64,000 nt of DNA from Roseovarius sp. MMSF_3359 (GCF_030733385.1 NZ_JASHJC010000002.1:248001-312000); one strand, 5' to 3'. Positions 55,195-64,000 are shown, counted from the first letter of the stretch. The notes: a model not told the origin generated them from the sequence alone. Translations and numbers: made by a program.

Positions 55195-56187
55195 ATGTAT
55201 CTTGATACGCTGAACACCAACCAGACCCCCGTTCCTTCGGCGATGCATTGCCGGCGCAGTCTTTCCGGGGATTTCGTGTTTCTGTCACAAGACGCCAGCG
55301 TGGCCTTCGCGGCCGAGGCCTGCATTGACGTGTTGCGATCCGCCAACCGGTTGACCGGCGAGGAGGGCTATCGCTGGACCCATTACACGGGCGAGGCGTG
55401 TCTGGCCGACGGGCCAATCTGCGGCCCGGAACAGACCTTGGTCCTGGTCGGTGGGGTCGAGAATCCCTGGCGACCCTCGCAGGAACACCTGCTCGACCTG
55501 CGGGCCTGCATCCGGAATGCGGCGCGCGTCTGCATCGTCGGCTCTGCCGTCTTCGTTCCCCTGGCCGCCGGTGTCCTTGGCACTAAGCAGCTTTCGGTTC
55601 ATCCCAATTTCCGCCCCGGCGTGCGGGAAACGGGCCGGACTTTGGAGCTGACCGAAGGCGCGACATGCCATCACAAGGCCCTCAGCAGTGCGGTCAGTCC
55701 CGCCGCCGCGATCCGGATGATGGTTGAACTGGTGGGCGCGCGCGACGGCGAATTTACCCGTGCCACGTTGACGAAATACCTGGGCCTCAGCGACCCGGAC
55801 GAAGATATCGGCAAGGCGGAACACTGGCGCTACAAGCGTCTGGCGCAGGGCAACCTGGTCATCAGCGACGCGCTCAAGATCATGCTCGACCACTTGGAAG
55901 ACACACTCAGCGTGGGACAGATTGCGGAAATCCTGGACGTATCGCCGCGCAAACTGGAACGCGGATTTCGCGACCTGCTTAACCAGACGCCGCTGAAGGT
56001 CTACCGCGACCTGCGGCTGGACCGCGCCCGGAGCCTTCTGGCGCAGACCTCCATGCCGCTGAACGAAATCTCGGTGGCTTGCGGATTTTCAAACGTGACC
56101 TTGATGAAGAAGTGGTTCATCGAAAAATATGGTGAGCTGCCCGGCCAGGTCCGCCAGCATGCGTTTGGCGGCATTTTGCGATCCTGA
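55195..56187 (+). CDS. GlxA-type AraC family regulator
   Basis: A 330-residue regulator of the same type as the one at 49-50 kb but divergent in sequence. N-terminal DJ-1-like region (VAFAAEACIDVLRSANRL) and C-terminal AraC HTH (SVGQIAEILDVSPRKLERGF). It lies 42 bp after mgdD, co-directional, so it may be transcribed with the operon. The ATG follows AGAAGGGAAA. Confidence 0.83.
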   Translation: MYLDTLNTNQTPVPSAMHCRRSLSGDFVFLSQDASVAFAAEACIDVLRSANRLTGEEGYRWTHYTGEACLADGPICGPEQTLVLVGGVENPWRPSQEHLLDLRACIRNAARVCIVGSAVFVPLAAGVLGTKQLSVHPNFRPGVRETGRTLELTEGATCHHKALSSAVSPAAAIRMMVELVGARDGEFTRATLTKYLGLSDPDEDIGKAEHWRYKRLAQGNLVISDALKIMLDHLEDTLSVGQIAEILDVSPRKLERGFRDLLNQTPLKVYRDLRLDRARSLLAQTSMPLNEISVACGFSNVTLMKKWFIEKYGELPGQVRQHAFGGILRS

Positions 56188-56218
56188 ACACCGATCGAAA
56201 TCCCGGAACCTCAAGAAA

Positions 56219-56256
56219 AGACCCCGGAAATCCTGTTCCCGGGGGTCTACTTTTTC
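56219..56256. terminator. Bidirectional terminator between GlxA gene and acidic-protein gene
   Basis: A stem GACCCCGG / CC(C)GGGGGTC at 56220-56247 is followed by TACTTTTTC on the plus strand and by TTTTCTTG on the minus strand. It separates two convergent genes and could end both. Confidence 0.75.
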
Positions 56257-56270
56257 AATAGGGAGCGGCG

Positions 56271-58649
56271 TTATCCCGCGTGGCGGGCTTCGCCCCGGAA
56301 TTCCGTTTCATCGGTTACGGTGAAGCGGCCGCCCTTGATCTTCTGGATCTTGCCGTCGCGCAGCAGCTTGCCGAAAGAGCGTAGGCCATCCTCGCGTGAG
56401 AAGTTCTCTTTCTCGACCTCTTGCAGCTTGTGCATCAGCATTGGGCGCGAGAATTGCGCGCGGCCTTCAACATCGGACATGTAGGCGGCAGCGGCTTCCA
56501 ACAGTTCCGGCAACTGGGTGGCCCCCATTTCACGGGCGTATTCGGTGAAGTTGCTATCCGATGCCTCCGCAGTTTCCGATTTCTCGGCCTGCTCGACCGC
56601 AGCGGATACGCGGCGCGGACGGACCGGTGCCTGGTCCGTATCCACACGCTGTTCCGCCACCAGTTTCAAAGGCGCAGGACGGCTCTCAGAAGGGCGTTCT
56701 GAACGCGCGCCATCGGTCGTGCTGGGTCGGCGGGGGCGAACCACACTGGCCAGATCACTGCGATAGGGCGCGTCGTCCACATTCTTCTGAAGATCCGCCC
56801 CGGCCTTCTTTTCGGCACGGGTTGCGGCTACAGCGGCACGCAAATGCTGGATGGCACTGCGGCGCTGGTTCGACTCTGGTTTTTCGAGCTGGCTGTCGGC
56901 CTCGTCGAAAATCCGTTCGATATCCGAATTGCCGTCCGCCGCATCGAACTTATGCCGCCCTTCAAGAGCTGCCGCAGGGGCTGCCTCTTCTTCTGCATCC
57001 GCCGTTTCCGCATTCTCGGCAAGGTCGACCTCGGTATCGACGTCCATGTCATCCGTGGCGATAGCGTCGTCTTCACCAGTTTCCGCAGCAGGCAGATCCG
57101 CCTCGACTTGCGCCAATGCGCGTTGCAGATCTTCTTCCTGCTCAGGGCTTAGCAGGTCTTCTGTGACCTCTTCACTGGCCGCAGCGTCGGCATTTTCCTC
57201 CGCCATGCTTTCGGAAAGAGCCGCTTCGAAATCTTCGTTCGACATCTTGATGACGCGCGCGTTGACAGGATCATGCGTTGCATCGTCATCAGACGCCGCA
57301 TCTTCCTCATCGACGACAAGATCTGCAACTTCTTCGTGCTCAGCCGCCTCTTCCTCAAGGGCGTCCTCGCCCGAGAGAGCTTCGATCGGTGCGTCCTCGG
57401 TGATCGCCTCATCAGCAGGTGTTTCTTCAGATGTGATTTCGACGCTTTCCGCCTCATCCTCTGCGGAAATGGAGTCCGCCAGAAGCTGCGAAAGCGTATC
57501 TTCCAGGCCATCTTCGGCATCGGCTTCGTCCAGAACCGGCATCTCGTCGTTTTCGGGCTCTTCCGCGGGCGCCGCGGACAATTCCTCGATCTCGCGGGCG
57601 CGCTTCCCTGCAAGCGATTTCAGCAGCTCCGCATCGGACAGCGGCTGATCTTCGGACTGGTCTTCCGCCTCAAGTTCTGCGGCATCATCGACCGCAAGAG
57701 CCGCATCAAGATCGGCGGCGGCCTCGTTCAGGAAATCCTGAGCGTGTTCATCTTCGCTGTAGTCATCAGCCTCGTAGGACTGATCGTTTTGCGACACGAC
57801 TGACCGGATACGGCTTAGCTTGGCGGCTACGCTGTCAGAATCAGCAACCGGCGTCTCTGCCTCTTCACCCTCGTAGAACGCGGGCGCATCGGGCTGTGGT
57901 GAATTCTGGAAAAACGCCTCTTCCGAGGGGATGACGTCTTCGTCGTCCGGTTGTTCAGAAGCAATATCTTCCGCAACCGTCTCCTCACTCGCGTCCGCGC
58001 TCAGATCTACGGCGGCTTCGGGCTCGGCCTCCATCTCGGCGGGTGCATCATCTTCCGATACGGTGTCGGACGCCATAGCCGGCGACAGATCAACAGCGTC
58101 TTCTGCGACCTCGTCTGCTAGGAGTTCCGGCGTCACGGTCTCTTCGACCGCCTCAACCTCTTCCTGTTCGGCTTCCACAACCTCTTCTGCTGCAGGCGCT
58201 TCGGCGGCAGGCTCTTCAACCACTGGTTCTTCGTCGACAGGCTCTTCGGTTTCTTCGACGGGCGCTTCGGCGACCGCTTCCTCAGACATTTCTTCGGCCG
58301 GTTCTTCGATCTCGTCGACCTGCGGCGCAACGGGTGCAGGGGCAGCCGCGGGTTCGCTCAGCGCGGCATCTGCCGCCGCCGCAAGTGCTGGGGCGTCTTC
58401 GGCCCGCAGAACAATCTTGCCCTGCTCTTCGTGGGCTTCCACCCGACGCGCGATTTCACGTTCGGCAATACGAGCCAGCATGTCCGCATCCGGGGTCGGC
58501 GGCTCCGCACCAAAATAGCGGTCATCCGCTGCCAGATCCCGGAAATACTCGGCAATCGCCTTCATCGTTTCGAATGAATCGTCAAACCCCTCAAGCGTAC
58601 ACGAGAAGGTGCCATAGGAGACCGTAAGAATTTTACTTGTATTAACCAT
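56271..58649 (-). CDS. Large acidic low-complexity protein with conserved ends
   Basis: A 792-residue protein. The first about 60 residues (SKILTVSYGTFSCTLEGFDD and the YFRDLAADDRYFGAEPP stretch) form a compact N-terminal domain. Residues about 85-560 are Glu/Asp/Ala-rich, low-complexity and presumably disordered. The final about 90 residues (ARAAFTEYAREMGATQLPEL-like region to the end) form an ordered helical module; the last part (LLRDGKIQKIKGGRFTVT) looks like a winged-helix tail. It lacks a signal peptide or TM. Sometimes annotated as CheA-like in this group, without support I can see. Function unknown. Confidence 0.8.
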   Translation of the reverse strand: MVNTSKILTVSYGTFSCTLEGFDDSFETMKAIAEYFRDLAADDRYFGAEPPTPDADMLARIAEREIARRVEAHEEQGKIVLRAEDAPALAAAADAALSEPAAAPAPVAPQVDEIEEPAEEMSEEAVAEAPVEETEEPVDEEPVVEEPAAEAPAAEEVVEAEQEEVEAVEETVTPELLADEVAEDAVDLSPAMASDTVSEDDAPAEMEAEPEAAVDLSADASEETVAEDIASEQPDDEDVIPSEEAFFQNSPQPDAPAFYEGEEAETPVADSDSVAAKLSRIRSVVSQNDQSYEADDYSEDEHAQDFLNEAAADLDAALAVDDAAELEAEDQSEDQPLSDAELLKSLAGKRAREIEELSAAPAEEPENDEMPVLDEADAEDGLEDTLSQLLADSISAEDEAESVEITSEETPADEAITEDAPIEALSGEDALEEEAAEHEEVADLVVDEEDAASDDDATHDPVNARVIKMSNEDFEAALSESMAEENADAAASEEVTEDLLSPEQEEDLQRALAQVEADLPAAETGEDDAIATDDMDVDTEVDLAENAETADAEEEAAPAAALEGRHKFDAADGNSDIERIFDEADSQLEKPESNQRRSAIQHLRAAVAATRAEKKAGADLQKNVDDAPYRSDLASVVRPRRPSTTDGARSERPSESRPAPLKLVAEQRVDTDQAPVRPRRVSAAVEQAEKSETAEASDSNFTEYAREMGATQLPELLEAAAAYMSDVEGRAQFSRPMLMHKLQEVEKENFSREDGLRSFGKLLRDGKIQKIKGGRFTVTDETEFRGEARHAG

Positions 58650-58795
58650 TTTGTCGCTCGCTTTGCTTTGCCTGCAAAGACGGTGTTTACCATCATCCTC
58701 GGGACGAAAGCCGCCCGATTCTTTGTGTTTTACCGTACCATTTTGTGGCGAGAATGTGTTCTCTTCGATAAATAGCCGTTAATTTCGGGGAAAAA

Positions 58796-59464
58796 ATGAT
58801 CGTTCAACAATCTCATCCTGTCACCCTGATTGGTGGCGCAGAGGTAAACAATCAAGGGCTTGAGCGTGCTTTGGCGCTGGCGCCGGGGATCGTTGCGGCA
58901 GATGGGGGCGCCGATGCCGCGCTGATCCACGGCGTGACGCCCGACGCCGTAATCGGTGATTTCGACTCGATCAGCGAATCGGCCCGCGATGTGATTCCGC
59001 CCACGCATCAGCATCCGGTTGCGGATCAGGACAGCACCGATTTCGATAAATGCCTGGGCAACATCAACGCGCCCCTTATCATCGGCGTCGGTTTTTCCGG
59101 CGCGCGCCTCGACCATCAACTGGCGGCGTTCAACACGCTGGTGCGGCACCCGACGCAACGCTGCGTCCTCATGGGTGATCTTGACCTCGCTTTCCTGTGT
59201 CCACCGTCGCTGCGCCTGGACTTGCCGACCGGTACGGCCCTGTCGCTTTTCCCAATGGGGGCTGTCGAAGGTATCTCGGACGGGTTGCACTGGCCGATCG
59301 CCGGGCTGAATTTCGCACCCGATGGTCGGGTGGGAACGTCGAACCGGACCACCGGCCCGGTCTTCCTCACCATGACCGCGCCCAAGATGCTGGTGATCTT
59401 GCCGCATGACACGCTGGAGGCGGTTGCCGGGGCTCTTCTGGAAACGGTCTCTTCCTGGGACTGA
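58796..59464 (+). CDS. Thiamine pyrophosphokinase
   Basis: A 222-residue enzyme that converts thiamine plus ATP to thiamine pyrophosphate. The metal and substrate motifs are visible: AADGGADAAL, GDFDSIS at 54-60, DQDSTDFDK at 78-86 and GFSGARLDHQLA. The C-terminal beta domain (SRTTGPVFLT-like region) is present. A single gene with no thi neighbours. Start follows a GGGGAAAA site. Confidence 0.88.
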   Translation: MIVQQSHPVTLIGGAEVNNQGLERALALAPGIVAADGGADAALIHGVTPDAVIGDFDSISESARDVIPPTHQHPVADQDSTDFDKCLGNINAPLIIGVGFSGARLDHQLAAFNTLVRHPTQRCVLMGDLDLAFLCPPSLRLDLPTGTALSLFPMGAVEGISDGLHWPIAGLNFAPDGRVGTSNRTTGPVFLTMTAPKMLVILPHDTLEAVAGALLETVSSWD

Positions 59465-59474
59465 TCCGCGAGGT

Positions 59475-60383
59475 TCAAGGCGCAGGGGTCGGGCGACGTT
59501 GCATGGCGCGTTCACGCACGAAAACGTAGAGCCCGGAGCCGACGATCAAGGCGATCCCCACGAAAGTCAGGGCATCGGGCAAATCCCCGAAGATATAGAA
59601 GCCAAAGAAGGTCGCGCCGACGATTTCGATATATTGCAGAGGCGCAAGCACCGAGGCGGGTGCCAGCGACAAAGCGAAGCTGATGCAGACATGGCTGATC
59701 GTCGCGATGAGGCCCAGGGCCGCCAGGAGTTTCAGCTCGCGCGCTTCCGGCCAACTTGGGTCGAGCGGGCCGATACCGCCGCCGTTGAAGGACCAAAGCA
59801 CCGGCACCGCCACCACGAGCGCCGCCAGACCGGTATAGACCTGCAGCGTGATCGGGTGCATGCGTGTGGCCATTCGCCGGGTCAGGATCATGTAGAAGGC
59901 AAAGCAGAGCGCCGTCACCAGCGGCAGTAAGGCAACTGCGCCAAGCTCTTGAAAACTCGGCTGAATAATCAGGAGTGCGCCACCGAACCCCACGGCGCAG
60001 GCGATATAACGGCGCGGGCCGACCTGCTCGCCCAGGAGCCAGCCACCCAGGAGCGTCAGGATGAACGGTTCAACAAAGAAGATCGCGATGGCGTCGGCAA
60101 TCGGCATGAACCGCACGGCGGTGAAAAAGAACGCGGTTGCCACCATCAACAAGACCGAGCGCACCAGATGCAGGCCCAGTTCGGTCCGATCAGGCCGGTG
60201 AAGCCATCCCATCAAAGCCGCCAGCGGCAGCAGCAGCGCACTTTGAACCGCAAACCGTGTGGCTGCGATCTGTCCCACGGCGACCGCATCGCCGATCAGC
60301 TTGGCCATACTGTCCATCAGCGGGGCAATCAGCGAAAACCCCACCATCAGAAGAATACCGTAAAGGGTGTGATCCCTGCCCAT
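59475..60383 (-). CDS. DMT (EamA) family transporter
   Basis: A 302-residue protein with ten hydrophobic segments in two EamA repeats, e.g. YGILLMVGFSLIAPLMDSM and TFVGIALIVGSGLYVF. The third such exporter in this window. The substrate is unknown. It is convergent with the thiamine pyrophosphokinase gene, 10 bp apart. Confidence 0.87.
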   Translation of the reverse strand: MGRDHTLYGILLMVGFSLIAPLMDSMAKLIGDAVAVGQIAATRFAVQSALLLPLAALMGWLHRPDRTELGLHLVRSVLLMVATAFFFTAVRFMPIADAIAIFFVEPFILTLLGGWLLGEQVGPRRYIACAVGFGGALLIIQPSFQELGAVALLPLVTALCFAFYMILTRRMATRMHPITLQVYTGLAALVVAVPVLWSFNGGGIGPLDPSWPEARELKLLAALGLIATISHVCISFALSLAPASVLAPLQYIEIVGATFFGFYIFGDLPDALTFVGIALIVGSGLYVFVRERAMQRRPTPAP

Positions 60384-60447
60384 GCGGCGACGCTATGCGC
60401 GCCGCCACGTTTTGGCAATCAGCGAATATCGGGTGTGTCTTCTGCGC

Positions 60448-62076
60448 TCAACGCGCGGCTGTGCGCTCCACTTCGGCAGCCAACCTGTCGAAAGGATCGG
60501 GGCGGCCTGCGAATGCCTTGGGTTGCCGCTCCGCTGGTGTCATCCGCGCCATGAAAAGCTGTACCTTTTCGGAAATGCCCTGCGCTTCGGCAGTCTCATC
60601 CGACGCAAAGAGTTCTTCCGCCTGGAACGCGTCCTTTTTCCGCGGCTTTTTCACCGTCGAGGGCGCGGCGGTGGATACGTCGTCATCCGCTTGGGACTTG
60701 CGCCGCAGCGATGGAAGCGGGAGTGAGAAACCGCGTTTCGGTTTTTCGGTCTGCGCATCGTCCACCGGCACGGTCTTGGCCGAAACAGTGTCGGTTTTCG
60801 CGGTGATCTCGTCCTTCGGGCCACGGCGCAGACCCGGCAGAGGCAACGAGAAACCACGTTTGGGGGCGGTCGCCTCATCCGGCCGCATCTGCACCTCATC
60901 GGGCTGCGGCGCTACTTCGGTCTCCTCACCACGCTTCAGAAAAGGAAGCGAGAGGCCGCGTTTCGCGGGTTTGACAGGCGCCAGTTCGGGATCGGAAACA
61001 CCCGCCGCCTCTTCTTGCGCCACCATGTCATCACGTACGGCGTCCTGGACTTTATCCATGATCTTTTCCTCGGAAGTATTGTCTGTCGCACCCCGGCCAG
61101 TCACCTTGGCCAAGACGCCCGTAATCAGGTGGCGCGTCTTCTTGACGGCCAGGAATTGTAACGCCAGAAGTGCGGCGACCGCTACATAGGCCAGATGCCC
61201 CGAATAGATCGCCGCGGCAAGCAAGGCGATGACTGCCACCGCCTTGATCGGAAATGTTTTTTTCGGCTTTGACTCAGGCGATGCCGCGGGCGCCTCTGGC
61301 TCAGCCAATGCTTGGCCAGCGGGTTTGATCTGTCCCGCGGAGATCGGGGCAGTGTCCATTGCAAAAGCGGCCTCTGCCGGCGCGGGCGTGACAGGCTTCC
61401 GGCGGCGGCGCAAGGCAAGTTTCACCAGCCCGATCAATCCCACCACCAAGGCGACACCGCGGATGATGTTGCGCATCTCGTCGGCGGACATGGTTGGCGT
61501 CAGGCCGACCTCGCGCCCCTCAAGAAAGGGTTCGATATAGATGAAATCAGCGGACTTGGTGAGGTTCTGTTCATCAAACGCATCATTGACCAGCGACGTG
61601 AGATCAGAGGAGTTTTCCGCCACACCATTCAACGTCACGACGCTGATGAAACCCGCGGCGCCAATGCCAAGCTCGGCGTTTTCGACGTAGTATTCGTCAA
61701 CGAACTTGTCCTTTTCCGCGGCAGACAGGACAAGCGCGCCTCGTGCGACCTTGCTCTCTTCGGGATCAGACGCATCGAAGAGCACATACATGAAGCGCGT
61801 CGTGTCGCGCCCCTTGCGCTTCTTGGTCAGTTCATAATTGTAGGCCGGGTTGATCACGCCCTGAACCGACACCTCGTCGGCGAGACCGATATCATTCTGC
61901 CGCGAAAACTCGGCAAGGCTGACAGTGTCCGGCGGTGGCCCTGCAAGGGCGCGCGCCATTTCCTCATTTTGCGCAAGCGTGTCGCGATGGCTCAACTCTG
62001 CAAGGTAAAGCAGGCCCCCGGCGGCGGCCAGAAACACCCAGAATGGCAGGGCGAATAGCGAAAAGATCAACCGCAT
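60448..62076 (-). CDS. Membrane protein with three KRG(L/F)SLP motifs
   Basis: A 542-residue protein. An N-terminal TM (FSLFALPFWVFLAAAGGLLY) anchors it, followed by a folded region (35-195), TM 203-221 and another TM pair (277-312). The cytosolic end is low-complexity with three similar basic motifs: KRGLSLPFLKRG (about 372-383), KRGFSLPLPGLRRG (406-419) and KRGFSLPLPSLRRK (447-460), likely protein- or lipid-binding. It ends in a charged helix. No family recognised. Confidence 0.7.
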   Translation of the reverse strand: MRLIFSLFALPFWVFLAAAGGLLYLAELSHRDTLAQNEEMARALAGPPPDTVSLAEFSRQNDIGLADEVSVQGVINPAYNYELTKKRKGRDTTRFMYVLFDASDPEESKVARGALVLSAAEKDKFVDEYYVENAELGIGAAGFISVVTLNGVAENSSDLTSLVNDAFDEQNLTKSADFIYIEPFLEGREVGLTPTMSADEMRNIIRGVALVVGLIGLVKLALRRRRKPVTPAPAEAAFAMDTAPISAGQIKPAGQALAEPEAPAASPESKPKKTFPIKAVAVIALLAAAIYSGHLAYVAVAALLALQFLAVKKTRHLITGVLAKVTGRGATDNTSEEKIMDKVQDAVRDDMVAQEEAAGVSDPELAPVKPAKRGLSLPFLKRGEETEVAPQPDEVQMRPDEATAPKRGFSLPLPGLRRGPKDEITAKTDTVSAKTVPVDDAQTEKPKRGFSLPLPSLRRKSQADDDVSTAAPSTVKKPRKKDAFQAEELFASDETAEAQGISEKVQLFMARMTPAERQPKAFAGRPDPFDRLAAEVERTAAR

Positions 62077-62178
62077 GACACGATGTCCTCAATTCAAATA
62101 AAACTTGAACGAACGACACGTGTATTTCCCGGCGAAATTTTGACCGGACCGAGGAAATTTGGCGAATTCCACCGTAGA

Positions 62179-63552
62179 TCAGCAGTTTGGGACGTTGACC
62201 GCGAGCCCGCCCAGCGACGTTTCCTTGTACTTTTCGCTCATGTCGGCGCCAGTCTGACGCATGGTCTCGATACAGGCGTCGAGCGGTACAAGATGGGTGC
62301 CATCGCCCCGCAGCGCAAGCGACGCGGCGCTCACCGCCTTGATCGCGCCAAGCCCGTTGCGTTCGATGCACGGCACCTGCACCAGCCCTTTGACCGGGTC
62401 GCAGGTCATGCCCAGGTGATGCTCCAGCGCGATTTCAGCGGCGTTTTCGATCTGCTCCGGTGTGCCACCCAGAACCGCCGCCAGACCGGCAGCGCCCATC
62501 GCCGATGCAGACCCCACTTCTGCCTGACACCCGGCTTCGGCGCCACTGATCGACGCATTGAACTTGACCAGCCCGCCGATGGCCGCCGCAGTCAGGAGGA
62601 AATCCTCGATCTGCGCCTCCGAGGCGCCCGGCACATGCTCGAGCCAGTACTTGATAACCGCCGGCACGACCCCCGCCGCGCCGTTCGTGGGCGCGGTCAC
62701 GACCTGCCCTCCGGCCGCGTTTTCCTCGTTCACGGCCATGGCATAGACGCTCATCCAGTCGTTGATCTTGTGCGGCGCATTAAGGTTCGTGCCCCGCTCA
62801 TCGATCAGCGCATCGCGAATGCCTTTTGCGCGGCGTTTAACGTTCAACCCGCCGGGCAGGATACCGTCGGAATGCATGCCGCGTTCGATGCAATCGTCCA
62901 TCACCTGCCAGATGCGCGCCACCCCGGACCGGAGGCTTTCGGGACCACCGCGGGCATGTTCGTTGGCCTTTTTCATCTCGGCAATACTCTTGCCCGAGGT
63001 TTCGGCCATCTCCAGCATCTCGGCGGCGGATTTGAACGGATAGGGGACCGGTTCGCCCTCATCAGTATTGCGGCCCGCGGCCAGTTCGGCCTCGGTCATC
63101 ACGAAGCCGCCACCGATGGAGTAATATGTCTCCTGCAGGATCACGTCGCCCTGCTTGTCCGTGGCCATCAGGATCATCCCGTTGGCGTGGCCCGGCAGGT
63201 TGGGACCAAAATCAAAGAGCAGGTCTTCTTTCGGGTTGAAATTCAACTCCGGCAACCCCGCGGGATGCACCGTATGGGTCTCGCGGATCTGTTCGAGCGT
63301 GGCCTCGGCCTTGTCGTTGTCATAGGTGTCCGGCACGAAACCTGCGAGGCCAAGGATGGTTGCCCGATCGCTGGCATGGCCCACGCCGGTAAAGGCCAGC
63401 GATCCATGCAGGGAGCCCTTGACGCCATGGCATTCGAATGGCGCCGCACGCATCTTGTCCAGGAACCGGGCGGCGGCGACCATGGGCCCCATCGTGTGCG
63501 ACGAGGACGGGCCGATGCCCACTTTGAACATATCGAAGACAGACAGGAACAT
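62179..63552 (-). CDS. sdaA: L-serine ammonia-lyase (Fe-S, SdaA)
   Basis: A 457-residue single-chain L-serine dehydratase forming pyruvate and ammonium via a [4Fe-4S] cluster. The N-terminus MFLSVFDMFKVGIGPSSSHT and the later VKFNASISGAEAGCQAEVGS are typical, the Cys there being one of the cluster ligands. Start ATG at 63552; the longer frame is not coding. The start codon shares a base with the stop of the glutathione transferase gene (TGATG). Confidence 0.92.
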   Translation of the reverse strand: MFLSVFDMFKVGIGPSSSHTMGPMVAAARFLDKMRAAPFECHGVKGSLHGSLAFTGVGHASDRATILGLAGFVPDTYDNDKAEATLEQIRETHTVHPAGLPELNFNPKEDLLFDFGPNLPGHANGMILMATDKQGDVILQETYYSIGGGFVMTEAELAAGRNTDEGEPVPYPFKSAAEMLEMAETSGKSIAEMKKANEHARGGPESLRSGVARIWQVMDDCIERGMHSDGILPGGLNVKRRAKGIRDALIDERGTNLNAPHKINDWMSVYAMAVNEENAAGGQVVTAPTNGAAGVVPAVIKYWLEHVPGASEAQIEDFLLTAAAIGGLVKFNASISGAEAGCQAEVGSASAMGAAGLAAVLGGTPEQIENAAEIALEHHLGMTCDPVKGLVQVPCIERNGLGAIKAVSAASLALRGDGTHLVPLDACIETMRQTGADMSEKYKETSLGGLAVNVPNC

Positions 63553-64000
63553 CAGGTAACAGACCCTTCTGGCGGAATGGCATAAACCGGCGCCGTAAAT
63601 GGGGACGGCCCGAGACCCTCGGCATCTATGGCACGTTTGACGCTGACGCAAGGCTCCAGACGCGCCGCCAACGCCTGTAAATGCGGCCAATATGCCAGAT
63701 CGAACCAGCCCGAGCCACCCTTGGGGTACAAGACCATCCAGCGCAGCAGGCAGGCAACATAGAAATCAAGGACCGACGGGGCCGTGGCGCCAAACCACGG
63801 TGGGCTCTCTCCGGCGAACGCATCCAGCGCCGAGAGGTGGCGGCGCATCTCACCTTGCATGTGAAGGCGCAGATCGGCCTGCCGGGTTGGATCGGGACCA
63901 ATATACTGCTCCGGGTAAAACAGCATCCGCATGCCGGCATGCAGGGTATTGGACGTGAAAAAGAGCCATTTCAGGAAATCCGCCCGGTCGGCCAGCTGCG
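63552..64000 (-). CDS. Glutathione S-transferase, partial at window edge
   Basis: The C-terminal about 149 residues of a GST; the N-terminal thioredoxin fold lies beyond position 64000. The visible part begins QLADRADFLKWLFFTSNTLH and continues with the helical domain (PSVLDFYVACLLRWMVLYP). The stop codon overlaps the sdaA start codon (TGATG), so the two are coupled. The residues needed for the class are outside the window. Confidence 0.85.
   Translation of the reverse strand, partial: QLADRADFLKWLFFTSNTLHAGMRMLFYPEQYIGPDPTRQADLRLHMQGEMRRHLSALDAFAGESPPWFGATAPSVLDFYVACLLRWMVLYPKGGSGWFDLAYWPHLQALAARLEPCVSVKRAIDAEGLGPSPFTAPVYAIPPEGSVT

Noticed and set aside
1..64000. tRNA, rRNA, CRISPR, insertion sequence, prophage or cobalamin/TPP riboswitch
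   Set aside because: I scanned for T-loop motifs, repeat arrays, transposase motifs and riboswitch-like leaders near bluB and the thiamine gene and saw none; an absence by eye is not proof.

Overview
The window reads as a chromosomal segment of a marine alphaproteobacterium of the Rhodobacteraceae (Roseobacter group). The reasons are high GC, dense short operons with ATGA/TGATG stop-start overlaps, an F0 ATP synthase operon with both b and b' subunits, the order ffh - acetyltransferases - chorismate mutase - rpsP - rimM, a CcaF1-like DUF1127 gene, and a full N-methylglutamate (NMG) methylamine pathway. I see no rRNA, tRNA, CRISPR array, insertion sequence, phage gene or replication origin. 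Family names come from reading the translations, not from database searches.

Region by region. 1-5.5 kb: a WYL-type regulator divergent from a DUF1801 gene across a short palindrome, then rnr, a DUF2064 nucleotidyltransferase-like gene and dapE on the minus strand. 5.8-8.5 kb: a secreted 'choice-of-anchor L' + Hint protein followed by a second Hint-like protein that lacks the catalytic Cys. 8.5-16 kb: dapD, a Ser/Thr dehydratase, a LOG-family hydrolase, two roseobacter-type hypothetical genes, ilvD with a clear terminator, and a CPBP protease. 16-19 kb: accD-folC, then a probable orphan sRNA with its own promoter and terminator, and a membrane protein behind an 18-bp palindrome. 19.2-22 kb: atpI-atpB-atpE-b'-b. 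22-29 kb: transporters, a universal stress protein, PepSY and ArsR genes, two tiny membrane-peptide ORFs and a LysR/EamA pair. 29-35 kb: ffh, four tandem GNAT acetyltransferases, chorismate mutase, rpsP, bluB, a 51-codon ORF and rimM. 35-40 kb: a kinase-like protein, two glycosyltransferases, an aldehyde dehydrogenase, a 1-Cys peroxiredoxin and a DUF1127 gene.

40.4-56.2 kb is the centrepiece. On the minus strand lie gmaS (gamma-glutamylmethylamide synthetase), mgsA-mgsB-mgsC (N-methylglutamate synthase) and three companion genes, one of them nitrilase-like. On the plus strand lies a soxBDAG-like operon that fits N-methylglutamate dehydrogenase (mgdABCD). A GntR/FadR regulator, a class-I amidotransferase and two GlxA/AraC-type regulators sit between and after these operons. 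Together they would convert methylamine plus glutamate to gamma-glutamylmethylamide, then N-methylglutamate, then glutamate plus a one-carbon unit and ammonium.

56.2-64 kb: a 792-residue acidic low-complexity protein with well-ordered ends, thiamine pyrophosphokinase, an EamA transporter, a membrane protein with three KRG(L/F)SLP motifs, L-serine dehydratase, and a glutathione S-transferase cut by the window edge.
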